Shown: positions 46,938 through 58,730, numbered from the stretch's first letter. The stretch: 64,000 bases of DNA from Periplaneta americana (GCF_040183065.1 NC_091131.1:102673330-102737329), one strand, 5' to 3'. Made by a program: numbers and translations. Notes: generated by a model from the letters alone, not told the origin.

Positions 46938-49393
46938 GTATGCGCCATAGCTTACAGTAATTAAGAACCTTATGGTGGGGGTGAATGAGTTAGCTATATT
47001 ATTGCCGGCCTTAGGTTGATCCTAATCTAAACATATGCAAGTGTTGCTATTCGCCTATCATTGGCAGACTGATTCCTCGGAACGACTCTGTAGCAATTCG
47101 TTTTAAAATATAGTCCCGAAATAGAAACAGTCTTTTAAGTCATGGCTGGACAGCACTCTCACCGGGAGCCATATGATTTCTCTTCATCCGCTTTCTTCCC
47201 CGCCGAACACCGCGCAGCTTTGATTCAGTAACAGATGAATATTAAGCGTCCCCGTTTAGAGACTAGTTCCGCTCCCGATGCCCAGTCCTGTTTTAAGTGT
47301 ATATTTCATTTTTGTTTAAATGTAAGTGATTTACGACGGGAAGTTGAATACAAATTGTTATTGGAAAACCTCGAAAGGATTGTAGATATAATTAATTTAG
47401 TTATGAGCAGATCGCGGCCTAGGGTCACCTAGTCACCAGATTGAAGTTTGGAACGCACGGAGTATAATAAAGGACGTCATGACCCGTGGGGTGAGGTGGT
47501 ACTGCGAGTATACAATTGGTTTCGTAAGGAAGTGCATTACTGTCTTTTTATTGTTGCTTGTTCTTAATTTTCGACATATTATTCCTCAGTACTGTGTATT
47601 ACAAAATAGTGAAATAGGTTTATTAACACTAACACAAATATGGATACATAAATTAAATATCATAAAATATAGATCCCTACTTGCTTACTCACAGGATCTC
47701 AAGTGCTTTTCTTTTGATAGGCTACATTGCGAATGTGGCTTGTAATTCGGTCCAATGAACTGTGAAGAAATGTATTTTATATGGCTACTGTAGCTATATT
47801 TTTTCTTTTCTTCTCACATACGGAAAATTATTATTTTAGATTGTATAACATGTATAGTATAATGTAAATTCAAACATATAATGTAAAGCAATTATTTTCT
47901 GTACTACAAATCCACTGCATATATTATATAGTATCTGCAAACGCGAACATTTATTTTGTGCCCTACTGTGATATAATGTTTACATGCTGAGGCAAGGAGT
48001 AACTGACGTTCCATCTTCCATTCCCCTCATCCAAACAACACAGTCGTCCATGTGTTCGTAACTTCATGCGTTTCGGTACCCAGACCGCGGTCTGGTTATG
48101 AGCATCAGCGAACGTCACCTCAGAAGAATGTCTGTTGCACAACACAATACACTTCCTGACAATGAGTCAGTTCTCGACGACAATTTGCTGCAAATAGTGC
48201 CGAATAAGCACCAATCACCTTCGTCTTCCGCAGATGAACAGTTTCTTCTGTTTACATCAGTATCAACCTTAGGCCGACTTTAGTTTAGCTACGAGCGACA
48301 GCGTAGCGAGGAAGGGAAATTTCTCAATCCACTCTCTGCTTCCTCTCAAGCGCAGGTAGGTTTCACGCGATAACGAATGGCCTATACGCGGCTCTCCTCC
48401 TTAACGTTAACTTTGCTTCTATGTCTGGATTTTATTACCTCCAGAGCTCAAAATTCGCCTCGCAAAGGTAAATGTGGCAAAAAGGAGAATTGCTATCAAG
48501 GTTTTCGTACTCAGTTCTGGGTAGGCTACTCCTTTGTCATACTGTTCCAGAACTGAGGCAAAGTCCCGGAAAAGAATTTCATTTTCAGTGTGGAGTCTGA
48601 AGAAATATCTATCAATTTACTGTTCCTGCTCAGTAATAGTTAAGTGTGGTAACGAATCTGATGTGTCTTAACTACAGATGAAACAATTCCTTCGTAAGCG
48701 TACCAGCGTATATTTGACTCGAGTATTGTACATGACGTCAAAGAGAAGGGGGTTAGAATTGTTTTCTGTGCCGTCTGATTACAGCAACAATGCTGACTGT
48801 GGTGCTACGTGTCCAGTGCGGTAGTAAGTGAGCGAGTCGATATCTAACCTGTAATGCTATATTAAGTCATTCTAATATATGTAGACTTTAGGTGAATTGT
48901 ACACTCCATAGAGGATTACTAAGAGTAACAAATTTACATTGGTTAAATTTCACTCCAAATGTTCCCAACAGGTAGTGCGCAACGTTTATGTTACACCGAA
49001 GTATACTCTGTATGTCTGAATCCTGTTTTTGTTTACATCTGACTGCTGTGCGAAGTTCAGACACACCCACATTGTATGGTTGAAGCGTAGGCAACCTCGT
49101 GTCCATGGAAGGAAAGGTTTCATCATTGATCTTAACCCTTTCTGTTCAACGTTATATAGATCTAAATGCATTTCGAGATATTTAAGAGCGAAAGGGCCAA
49201 TTTTTATATTGCATATTTAAGCTCTTGCTGCCTATTTTTGCCTCCTTTGTCTTTTAAAAAGAAATTGAAAGATTATTTGCTATTTTAAGTTACTGTAACA
49301 ACCAACATTTCACTGCATCCAATTCATCCTTCACAAGTGCAAGTTAATGTTGACTATCCCACACATGTAATCTTTTATAGAACTTATTTTATT
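46938..49393. other. Unassigned part of the second gene's intron
   Basis: No recognised repeat or exon. The open frame at 47235-47432 and others here are short and without family signature. An unseen small exon cannot be excluded. Confidence 0.35.
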
Positions 49394-49401
49394 ACATAAA
49401 C

Positions 49402-52241
49402 CAGCGGTCATCAAAACACTGCACACTCGGGCTAGCGTCCCTTTACTCGCGGACAAGACACAGCTCTAGCGTACAATCGTCGCTGCTGGCGGGTATGCTG
49501 TCTCTCCAGTGCTGCTCATCGGAGTGACTACTACCGCGGAGGAATCGGAGATTACGAATAAAGCTCTCCACCGGTGATCTCCGGTACAATCGTAGGTGGA
49601 ACAGGGTACATACGGAGGGATGCGGTGGTTCGGAGCGAAGCGAGGTTGGAGAACGTAAAGCTCAAGGACGACCGGTGCGTACGGACTGACGGTAGTTGGA
49701 GTGGAATAAAATGGCACCAAATCGGATATCCGTCGCATGGAAATTCTTTAATTTAGTTGAAGATAATAATAATAAAGTCGCACGCTGTGAACTTTGTGAG
49801 CGAATTTACTCTAAGGGTGGTGGTACTTCGAATTTGTTAGACCATTTGAAGCGATCGCACAATCGCGAACTTGAAGAAAGCGCCGACAATTATGTTGGAC
49901 AGCAGCTCGAACACTCAGCACAACTATCGAACAGTGCTGAAAAAGTTAAATTGGATAAACTTTTAATTCAGTTTATGTCCAATGATATGCAACCACTCAG
50001 CGTCGTTGAAGATGCCGGATTTAAATATCTCGTCAAGGGTTTAAACCCAAGATATTCACTGCAGTGTCGTAACACTTTTTCTCATGTAAGTAAATAGAGC
50101 ACGTGGCTTACGTGATAAAAACGTTGTGATAGTGTGTAGAATTGACTAACATAAAAAACTATTAATTATAATTTAACTAACCAGGATTCTTAGTTGCTTT
50201 TTTCAATTGGTATCTACTTTTACGTGAATATTGCAGGTTCTTTTAGGCGACTTATACGGCAGCGTTCAGAATAAACTGCGAACGGAATTAAAGGACTTAA
50301 AAAAACTGTTGGTCCTCCAACAGGTAAGATGGATACGTAACAGTAACAGGTCACTACGTGACAGGTGACCAATTAACTTCTGTTCTTTGGACTTATCTGT
50401 CATCAAGGGAAGTCATACAGCCGACAAAATTGCTGGTTGAATTCAAGTCATTAATTCATGGGGACTAAACAACAGAGCTTCTGCCACCGTCACAGACAAT
50501 GCCCCAAATACGGTTGCTGCCGTTAAACAAATTAAATTTTTGCCTTCTAGGCTGTGGTCCCCACATCTTGAACCTTACCGTGAAAGTAAGAATTTATAAG
50601 ACCCCAGATGTGGGTGAATTTCTCTCTCACTTTTCAGCACTCGTCACTTTTTTTTCAAGTAAGTAAATTTAACTGTTCAAAACACTTTTGAACTCTTTTA
50701 AAAAGCGTGTCTACTTTTATTTATATATAAAATTTCTAATAAATAATTTCGTGGTTTGATGTGCAGACAGAGTAACATTGCGAATGAAAAACTGAAAAGC
50801 AGAAGAATTTCAGCAAAAAAGGACCCTCTAAGATTGATCCAGCATATTGTTATGAGATGAAACTCCAAACTTCAATGATGAGCCGCTTACTTGAAATGAA
50901 AGATGAGTTGGTGATTGTGTTGCCAGAAAAGCTAAACGCTCCTAGGACGCTAACAGGTCCGTATTTGGAAATATCTATGGCGTGGATCAGGTTAGATAGA
51001 TTCTCTGAGTGGGTCTAAATTTTAAAATGTAGGTATGTAAGTGTTTAGGCTAACATTAAGGGTCGCGGTTGTGGTACTCGTACTTGCTGTCAAAAATAAA
51101 TTATTGCCATTCAGATACACATTGATGGTTAATTAGTGATATCATCGTTTTCGTAGTTTTAAAATTACGCAAAACATTTGATACGATTTTTTAAAACTGC
51201 TTTAGTGCTATTGTTCCAAAGGTCCACAGTCTAGAAAAAAAATCTTGAAATTTCTATAAAACGTAACTTTCGAGCCAATAAAAAAACATATATAACTTAT
51301 ATGGAATATTTAAAAGGCAACTTGAATTATATTTTAATGTTTGGATTAAAATATTGAGTTTCATTCTGAAACTAAAGAAACGTGTGGTAATAATATTATA
51401 TATCCTTAAGTTGATATCAGCTTATATTTTCTATTACAGAGGAAGAGTGACGCGTTTTAGAAGAGTTCAAATACTGGCACCCTTTAACACAATGGTCACA
51501 ATCCTGTCCGGTAAAGAATCTTAATAAATTATTTTGGACAGTAAACTTTAACCCATTGATACCACACGTTTCTTTTGTTCCATTCTGAAACTCCCTTAAT
51601 ATATTTTACGTTAAACTAAACCGATTAGAATAATAATTGACAAACACTGTTTGTGAATAAACTAGTGTTTCCAGGAGAACTACAGTATAAATGTTTACAT
51701 TAGCTACTGAAAAGCTTTACTTCTGCGTTAGTTTTCAGTTAATTTTAATGTTATTAATTTGATCATTGACTTAAACTAATACGCTTTTCCACATATACTA
51801 TGAATTTCAAAACTAGAAAAAAAATCTGTCAGTTAACGTAGTACTTCAAGCAAAACAAGAAAAAAAGTAGAGCCGAAGAAAAAGAGAGAGAGAGAGAGAG
51901 AGGTGTAAATAAAAAAGAAAATAAACAACAAAAAATTACAAATTATTATAAAAGATACGCGGACGTAAGCGGACTCGAATCACTACCTGATCAGGTTAAA
52001 GGAATGCTCAGCGGAAAATGTAGCCTATGTCTGCGCCGCAGCACATATACAACCTGCGCGGCATCAATCGGAGGTAATCGGAGGTAACCGGAGGTCTCCG
52101 ATTGAAAGCGCACAAACAACCGCTCCGGAGAAAAACCTAATCATAAGCAGCACTATGTCTCTCTATCCCTTGTGCCCGACGGAGCAGAGTTCCTTACCCT
52201 CTATGCACTCTACCCATTTCAGCGAGTGCTGACGATCACTG
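49402..52241 (+). mobile_element. ZBED-type hAT transposon, 2.8 kb
   Basis: It begins CAGCGGTCATCAAAACAC and ends with the inverted GCGAGTGCTGACGATCACTG. The flanking 8-mers ACATAAAC (49394-49401) and ATGTAAAC (52242-52249) agree at 6 of 8 positions. The + strand codes a BED zinc finger (49711-50094) and then degraded transposase text: LYGSVQNKLRTELKDLKKLL near 50250, QPTKLLVEFKS near 50420, and ASATVTDNAPNTVAAVKQIK near 50480. The catalytic RNase-H fold is broken by stops and frame changes. The MITE at 13458-13640 shares its ends. Confidence 0.9.
49711..50094 (+). pseudogene. BED zinc-finger region of the hAT transposase
   Basis: From MAPNRISVAWKFFNL the frame reads CELCERIYSKGGGTSNLLDH and then LKRSH, giving the C-x2-C and H-x4-H ligands of a BED DNA-binding finger at about residues 26-51. 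A linker follows, then LDKLLIQFMSNDMQPLSVVE with AGFKYLVKGLNPRY, the conserved start of the hAT core in ZBED proteins. A splice donor-like GTAAGT follows FSHV. The transposase end of the same element is not intact, so this is listed as a relic. Confidence 0.85.
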
Positions 52242-52290
52242 ATGTAAACGAAATTAACGGTATACTTAAAATCTCTTCCCTCCCAGCCAA

Positions 52291-52551
52291 ATGCTGTTAG
52301 TGGAAAGTGCAAACTGTATGTCTCTAACTAAATACTGGCTTACAGGAAATAAAATCTCTCAGATAGTGATAGATAATACTACAGTTGTGGTAGACAGAAA
52401 TCCATCTACACTAGCTTGCTTTAATCATGGTCTAGTGATGTCAGTTGAAGTAGAAAGATTTTTTTCTTTGAAAACTGTTCTATCCGATAGAATGCAGAAT
52501 TTAACTATTGAAAATCTAAGTATGTACCTTGCGGTAATATTCAACGAATAG
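52291..52551 (+). pseudogene. hAT dimerisation-domain fragment
   Basis: The frame reads YWLTGNKISQI, then NHGLVMSVEVERFFSLKTVL and LTIENLSMYLAVIFNE, ending with a stop. It resembles the C-terminal dimerisation segment of a hAT transposase. It lies just outside the right end of the ZBED hAT and looks like a different, older copy. No termini were identified. Confidence 0.65.
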
Positions 52552-52831
52552 CAAAGTATGTTGCATGAATATCGTATAAATTGCGGTAAATGATAAAATA
52601 TAACTCATCCATTTTCTTAAACTTACAGTGCTTTTTTCATGTTTTAAATTGCCTTTTTTTGCCTGCCTACTGTGCATTTTTTATGTTTCAGTTGCCTTTT
52701 TTTGCCTGCCTATTGTAAGTACTAGAAAATATGAGTTTTGCACATTGTACTGTAACTGATGTTCCTCCCTATCAACATAATATTTCGTTACTTCCTTGCA
52801 CTGAGGCTGCATTATGAAGTTTTGTCTTCAG
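52552..52831. other. Intron end with two TTTTTTTGCCTGCCTA repeats
   Basis: Two near-identical segments with TTGCCTTTTTTTGCCTGCCT occur at about 52649-52668 and 52691-52710. The exon acceptor TTTTGTCTTCAG follows at 52831. Confidence 0.5.
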
Positions 52832-53144
52832 GTCTTCTGCGACAGATAGCTGAATATCTAGGCATTTTGGACCCCGTCGATGAGTCGGCAGCCGCTGTCA
52901 TGTCGGAGGGCCATAGTGCGATCTCTGCACGGCCGTTGCTGTTGCTGCGACTGCTCCCGAAGTTGCTACTGGCGCTCAAACTGCTGCTCAAAGTGGGAAT
53001 CTGGCTCTTCGCGCCGCTGTCGCTTCTGCTGTTGGGCGGCGCCCTCACAGCCAGCGTTTGCGTCTTCACGCCCCTCTGCACTCTCAGCTTCCTCGGCTTC
53101 GGCTTCTCCAGGGAGAACGTCCGCAACCTTATCTCACAAGACCG
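52832..53144 (+). CDS. Unrecognised membrane protein, second visible exon
   Basis: The acceptor TTTTGTCTTCAG lets the exon complete a codon with the single base left by the first exon (A|GT, Ser). It then reads LLRQIAEYLGILDPVDESAA. The middle is strongly hydrophobic, with LLLLRLLPKLLLALKLLLKV, then IWLFAPLSLLLLGGALTASV and FTPLCTLSFLGFGF, enough for two membrane passes or a re-entrant helix. It ends FSRENVRNLISQD with donor CCG|GTAAGA (phase 2). The GC-rich composition with C/G third positions supports real coding sequence. Family unknown; with the signal peptide of the first exon it may be a small secreted-pathway or membrane protein. The later exons lie beyond 53144 and were not found. Confidence 0.7.
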
Positions 53145-53568
53145 GTAAGAGTAAGCAAATGAATTAACAGTGACAGTCCGTTTATGATAGATTGATTGTG
53201 GAACGATCGATTGGTTTACCTACTGATATTATTTTATATAACGAATGGTAAAAACGTTGACTAACATATCATTACTAGTGGCTTGTGCAGCAAATGCTGT
53301 AGATTAAGTTCATTAGAAATTTAAATAAAGATTTTTCAGATTTATTTTCCAGGAAGAATACCAGATATTTTCCTTAACAATGAAACGTACTTCATGAAAG
53401 ATGTAACATTGAAAGTAACATAATAACACAACGAAGTGTAAACCTTGCCAAAAAATTTATTGTTTTAAAAAACTTCCCTCTCAATGGATTTTATGTCAAA
53501 TGCCTTTTCTTCAACATATCAATCTTCATTTCTTTTAGTTTCAATGCTAAAACGCAAGTAAGAATGTT
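53145..53568. other. Unassigned part of the second gene's intron
   Basis: It begins with the donor GTAAGA. No repeat recognised. Confidence 0.4.
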
Positions 53569-53730
53569 AAGCCATGGTTTTTCTGAACAGACGCATGCGA
53601 GATGCGAGGTGCGAGGCGGGCCTTGCACAAATCCGGATTACAGAAGAGATAGTGAGTGGTTTCTATAAATGCGAGGCGCGCAGGCCTCACATCTCGCAGT
53701 TATAGAAACCACTCACTATCTGTCCTGTAG
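53569..53730. mobile_element. Truncated copy of the palindromic MITE at 27.1 kb
   Basis: It begins AAGCCATGGTTTTTCTGAAC and keeps ATAGTGAGTGGTTTCTATAA and the inverse AGAAACCACTCACTATCTG. It stops after CCTGTAG and lacks the rest of the right arm. The truncation point is next to the target duplication of the 55.5-57.3 kb element. Confidence 0.85.
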
Positions 53731-53865
53731 CTTTAAGCTCGATTCACATTATACGTCACATCACCGTCACGGACCATCACCGTCCAATGCAAACTCATTC
53801 ACATTTAACGGCAACTGACCGTCAGTTTGCCGCCATCAAGACTGTAGGAACTGTGCTCTCGAACA

Positions 53866-54171
53866 ATGCCGATATTTAGCAAACAAAACCTTGCGATGAT
53901 TGCTGTCTTGTTGGGCGAAGAAGAGGCCGAAAGAAGAAAACGAAACAGAATATAGATGAAAGAAATGCTCAGAAAGAGGAAGAATATAGGTGAATTTCAT
54001 ACTATACCGACAGTTGGAGGATGATGAAAGTTGCTTCTATAAGTATTTTAGAATGTCAAAATATCAGTTTTATATTTTGCTTCAAAAAATAGAAATACAA
54101 ATACAAAAACAAAACACAACATTTAGAGAAGCAATTTCAGAAAAAGAAAAGTTGATGGTTTGTTTAAGGTA
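53866..54171 (+). pseudogene. Harbinger transposase N-terminal remnant
   Basis: It starts MPIFSKQNLAMIAVLLGEEE, has a stop and a frameshift, and continues as YRQLEDDESCFYKYFRMSKY, then FYILLQKIEIQIQKQNTTFR and SEKEKLMVCLR. It closes at a splice-donor-like AAG|GTAAGT. The sequence is the conserved N-terminal region of HARBI1-type nucleases; the catalytic half is absent. Confidence 0.8.
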
Positions 54172-54302
54172 AGTCCTTCTAGATTGTAGTCTAGACAATG
54201 AAATGGAAAAGCAATTATGTCAATTAAAACTAATTATTGTTTGTCATTCCTTGCATAAAATCACTCACATTAAAACGTTAATTATTCCACAGGGGAAAAT
54301 TG

Positions 54303-55122
54303 TTAATAGTAGGTTTGAAATGATGATATTCCTGACACGTGTGATGGTGTAGGCGACGGTGTTTGCATACTTGTCAGATCATGTGACGTAGTTGAGGTCG
54401 TCCGACAAGTAACCCTATCTGTTTGCAGCTGATTGTGTTGCAGCACAGGATGCTGATAGTGAGCTGGTGGTGCTGAAGAAATCGAAGGCTGCTCATTGCT
54501 TTGGGACTGGAACATCCTTTCTTGAATTTCTTCGTATTCAAGATTAGAAATTATATTGAAAATTTTTGATTTTGCCAGATTTTGTCTTAATGGTGAAAAT
54601 TGTTTCACTGTGGCAGCTATGCATCTATTGGGTCCGCACAGGTAGACGTCAATTGCTTTTATTGTTCATTGTTTTCTAATAAATATTTCATAACGAGAGA
54701 TGACGCTGTTTCCTTCTCCTGCACCTTTTTCTTTGGACGCCTTTGTGTCCCTGTAACTAGAGGATCAGTGTTCTTGCTTCTGGCAGTACTGATTTTCTTA
54801 AGTCCTGTGGATGTGAAGCAGCAATCTCTGCAGTCTCTTCATTTGTATCATTGTTCAAACTTTCTTCTTCTCCTTGATTGTTCGAATCGTCACTGCCTTG
54901 AGGTTCAACGTTTCCTATAGTTTCTCTTTCTTTAATAAACGGAATCAGAAATAACATATAATCTTCATATTTCCATTTTTTTTCGTGTTGGTTGCCTGTC
55001 CGCTCTTAGTCTTCCTCTTTTTTAATGCCTTTCTAAACTGATCCCTCAATGAAACCCACCTCACTTTGCATTCTGGACCTGAAAAGATTGAATCGGCCTC
55101 ATTCCTCACCGAAATCATATTC
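54303..55122 (-). pseudogene. Harbinger accessory MADF/BESS protein remnant
   Basis: Minus-strand frames give CKVRWVSLRDQFRKALKKRK near 55070, WKYEDYMLFLIPFIKERETI near 54970-54920, an acidic linker, and SPLRQNLAKSKIFNIISNLE with YEEIQERMF near 54590-54510. The first two are a MADF (Myb/SANT-like) DNA-binding domain and the last a BESS-like segment. This is the second protein that Harbinger elements use with the nuclease. At least one frameshift breaks it. Confidence 0.8.
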
Positions 55123-55467
55123 ATAACAAATCAGTAATACATATACAGTCACCATCTAGTTCACAACAATAGAACAGACCTTCGGATTTCAATCAAAAGA
55201 TACTAGCAATATGACCAAAGATGTTAAAGCGAGTATAAATAACAGGGAGGAAGAAGAAAGCATAAACAATTCACGCTATCAAACCGTCCACGTCACATCA
55301 AAACATTCTCCTCGAGAATCCCAGACGGTCCGTGCCGTTGATGGGCTGTGACGTTGCCTGTATATGTGAACGCTACCATACAAAACGCATTGTACAATGT
55401 TTTGATGCAACGCTGCTGGTCCGTGATGTGACGGTGATGTGACGTATAATGTGAATCGAGCTTAAAG

Positions 55468-57288
55468 CAGAGCCTTCTTTAGTTACAAGCAGGGGCCATA
55501 CGTCGGCAACACTGTAATTATCTGTCACCCGGAGGCTGACCGTACAGTACACGTGTTTGTGCTAATGCCGATTTCCAATGTAAATTAATGTTACAATATA
55601 AGTGTGTGTCGATGGAATGATGTTTGCGATCGTACCAAACGTTAATTGTTGATGTATTATAAACTAAATGCGTGTTGGTGATAAAAAAGCAAGACAATAA
55701 ATGAAAATAAAATGGTTGCAGTCTTTGGGAATTTTTACGGTTATGGATGACAAAGTAATTGACTATTCTATTAAATATTGTATAACCACATTTTTATATT
55801 CTTATTTGTGATTTGTGTGTATCAGAATTCCAGTCAAATTGTTGGGTCTCGCCTGCTATATCAATAAAGTTACGCCATTGGTTTTCAAAGTCATTGTAAA
55901 CAGCTGTTTTGTGATCCCATAAATGTTGCAGTTTTGTTGAAGATTCGGAATGCCTGCTATACGTCAGAACTATCTATAATTTGTACATGCATATAATCAC
56001 TTTGTTGGTCAGTGGGCGTTGGATACTCTACATTCACCCACTTGGTATTTACAGGATTTAAAGTCCACTGAGTTTACGCTAATTGATACATACATGTACT
56101 TAATAGATAATGTTGCGTTTTGTTACGTATTATGTTGAAGGGATGTGTTTTCATTTTTTCATAGATTGTTTTACTTGGCTTAACTGTATTTACATCCTCA
56201 TACTTTTATTATAATAGGAATGTCAATAGTTTCTTCTGTTTACATTTTATTTTAGGCCTATTTGCATAATTCACATTCTTAGCTTGTTTTCTGTAGTTAT
56301 ATTTATTTAAAATTATATTTTAAAAAGTTTATAACAAATAATTTAGGATAACAGTATTGTTATGGTGACTGGCCAGGTTCAAACTAAAACTGGCTTCCTG
56401 GACATCTGAAATATTTATAGAAAAGTACGACATAATAACATGAAATTAAAATGCATATGATATCCTAAACCTTTCATGTCAGAGGTGAAACAACATTAAG
56501 CGGCAAAACATTGTCAATTTACTAGCCACATAATGGTTAATTGATTGGAATAGGGTATTGCGAAAGTACGTCATTATTTTATTTATTTTTGGTACAAGTA
56601 ACATTTCTTTAAGTATTTATTTATTTTCCCTTGTACCATCAATAAAAAAACAAGTATGTTTTTATTTATTTTTTTTTAATTATAAGTGTAGTTGCTACGA
56701 CACATAGGCACACAGCACTTTCTAGGCATCTGAAATATTTGTAGAAAAACACGATAGATAATCGCAGAAGATAATATTAAAATATAGGCCTATCCTAAAC
56801 CTTTCACAGATGAAACACCATTAAGTCGCAAAACATTGTCAATTTGCTAGCCACAAATTTGTTAACTGAATGGAACTTAAGAATACTGCGTAGGAACTTG
56901 TCTTTATTGCATTATTGATTTTATTATTTTCGGTGCAAGGAATATCTTACTTATTTATTTATTTATTTATTTACCTTCGTACTATCAATAAAAACATATT
57001 TTTTTGTAATTATTTTAAGTGGCAGCCTTTGTATGTAAGTAGCCTACTTACGCCGTATTCTGGAGTATAGCTAATTGATTGCAATAAAACACTATTTTCG
57101 AACCCGTAATAATTTACATCACTACTCTGAATCTTGATCTTACCTTTGTGCATGAAGTAATATTGAAAAAATACGCGTTACGTATAACGAAAGCAATGAG
57201 CGAATACAATATCACTCTAAAATCTCCCGCCTCCACTCTGCGTTGCCAAACCTACCCATGCCCCGGCTTGTAACTAAAGACGGCTCTG
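55468..57288. mobile_element. 1.8-kb non-coding element with inverted ends
   Basis: The ends are CAGAGCCTTCTTTAGTTACA and, inverted, TGTAACTAAAGACGGCTCTG, with similarity extending to the GGCAAC region on each side. TTTAAAG flanks both ends; on the left the duplication is split by the Harbinger element. A 7-8 bp duplication and CAG...CTG ends suggest hAT, but no protein is encoded, so this is an inference. The interior has a tandem repeat at about 56397-57020. Confidence 0.75.
56397..57020 (+). repeat. Diverged tandem repeat of about 320 bp, two copies
   Basis: Copy 1 (about 56397-56690) and copy 2 (about 56721-57020) share GGCATCTGAAATATTT-like starts (GGACATCTGAAATATTTATA and AGGCATCTGAAATATTTGTA). 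They also share CCTAAACCTTTCA, AAAACATTGTCAATTT and a TATTTATTTATT-rich end. They lie in the non-coding element. Confidence 0.85.
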
Positions 57289-57296
57289 TTTAAAGC

Positions 57297-57789
57297 GATC
57301 AGCAGTTTTCTTCATGTGGGAGTAAAGTAGTAGCTATTTCAGATAACTGCGGATTGTTGGCAATAATATGACATTTTGGAGTAGATACCAGTAAATGCTG
57401 GGCATCATTTTGGCCACGTTAAAACGTTGGCACAATATGTTCAATCAATGGCGTAATTATTGACCGTAAGCTCGTAATGAGTTTTATTGTTACTCGCTGA
57501 AGATCAGAGATGTAAATTATATTTATGTACATACTATCCCACGTATTTTCAACAGTAGAGACTGCTATGGAGAATTCATTGTTGAGATACTGAAAATAAG
57601 GCGAATGCTATAGCAGAGTTGTAGAATTGTATAATATACATCCTAAGTAAAATAAAATTATTCATAGAAAATCATTAGCTGCTTGAGTGTTTTATTCGTT
57701 GCTGGTTGCGGGAATGAACTAACTCATCATGTCAGCAAGAAATAAAATGGCCTGCTAATATTCGTACAGTAAAATAATGTACTTGGCAA
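57297..57789. other. Unassigned sequence
   Basis: No repeat or gene recognised. Confidence 0.3.
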
Positions 57790-58720
57790 CGATCACGAAT
57801 CTGATCGATTAAACCAAACGAATATGAAATCAATTATTTTGATATAGTTTGAAAGACGCAGCTAAAGTATAAAGAATGACTCAGTTACTAATGCCTCTTC
57901 CATAGTACTGCATTACTACATAGGATAAACAAGAATTCGAGAATCACACAAAAATATCTACACCGTACCGCCATTAATATCTGAAAAAGACTCACACCAC
58001 TTGATTTATAACTATAAAAGAACTCCATTTTTAATAACATTATGTATGTCTTACGTAAGTTTTGTAGCTTTTAGTAATATCGTTACTCAGAAAATTATAG
58101 AAATGAAGATCTAATGTGAGATATCCTCTACGTTTACTTACATAACCCCAAAAGGTTTTACTTTCATATCATGAATAATAGTATTAATGTGTATCATTAA
58201 TGACATAATGACAAATACTCATACCATGGAATTACCTGTAATATTTCATTTTAAATGTTGATAATGTCAACAAACCTTCTTGAGTTTTCTAGTTTTTAAT
58301 AACCTATACACAGCTGTACTAAGAAAATTACACAACAAACAAGCAGATCTGTAAATTCATGATAATATATTATAAGCTTCGTAATAAGTTTTGAAGTTCT
58401 CAGTAAATTACATAAATGATGATCGACCTATTGGGATTATTATGTGAGAGAATCTGTTGGCAATCTCGGAGGCATGGCCTCCTTGATAATGTTTATTTTA
58501 TTGTTTTATTTTACTCTGAAAAGCTATTAGTTCTCAAAACTGACGACAGATGGATTTTGGAAAACAGGAAAATTATGTAGCAAAATTGACATTTCACTGA
58601 AAACTACTATTTTTCCGCTAATCCTTGGACGCCAAGTTTCAAAATGAGGGATCATTCATTAAAATCCGTTCAGTCGTTTTGCCGCAATTTTCATTACAAG
58701 TTAAAATTATATAGATAATA
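57790..58720 (-). repeat. Interspersed repeat, copy 2 (inverse of 480-1410)
   Basis: The reverse complement matches 480-1410 throughout, including the CATTCATTAAAATCCGTTCA region near 58655 and the CTTCCATAGTACTGCATTAC region near 57897. No coding capacity. No terminal structure was defined. Confidence 0.75.
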
Positions 58721-58730
58721 TTATACTCAC

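Larger units (their letters stand above)
53737..55461. mobile_element. PIF/Harbinger transposon, internally deleted
   Basis: The ends are GCTCGATTCACATTATACG and, inverted, CGTATAATGTGAATCGAGC, with long inverted repeats (about 47 bases including ACGTCACATCACCGTCACGG). It is flanked by TTAA on both sides (53733-53736 and 55462-55465); the duplication could also be read as TTA/TAA. Two convergent ORFs typical of Harbinger are present: a transposase N-terminus on + and a MADF protein on -. The DDE catalytic part is deleted. Confidence 0.88.

Noticed and set aside
47235-47432. 65-codon open frame in the second gene's intron as an extra exon
   Set aside because: It has no clear acceptor/donor pair in phase 1 and no recognised domain; left as unassigned.
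52649-52710. The TTTTTTTGCCTGCCTA pair as a regulatory repeat
   Set aside because: Two short T-rich copies near an intron end could be a polypyrimidine feature or a relic of the neighbouring hAT; no evidence for function.
54600-54920. 106-codon + strand open frame
   Set aside because: Opposite strand of the MADF/BESS remnant of the Harbinger element.
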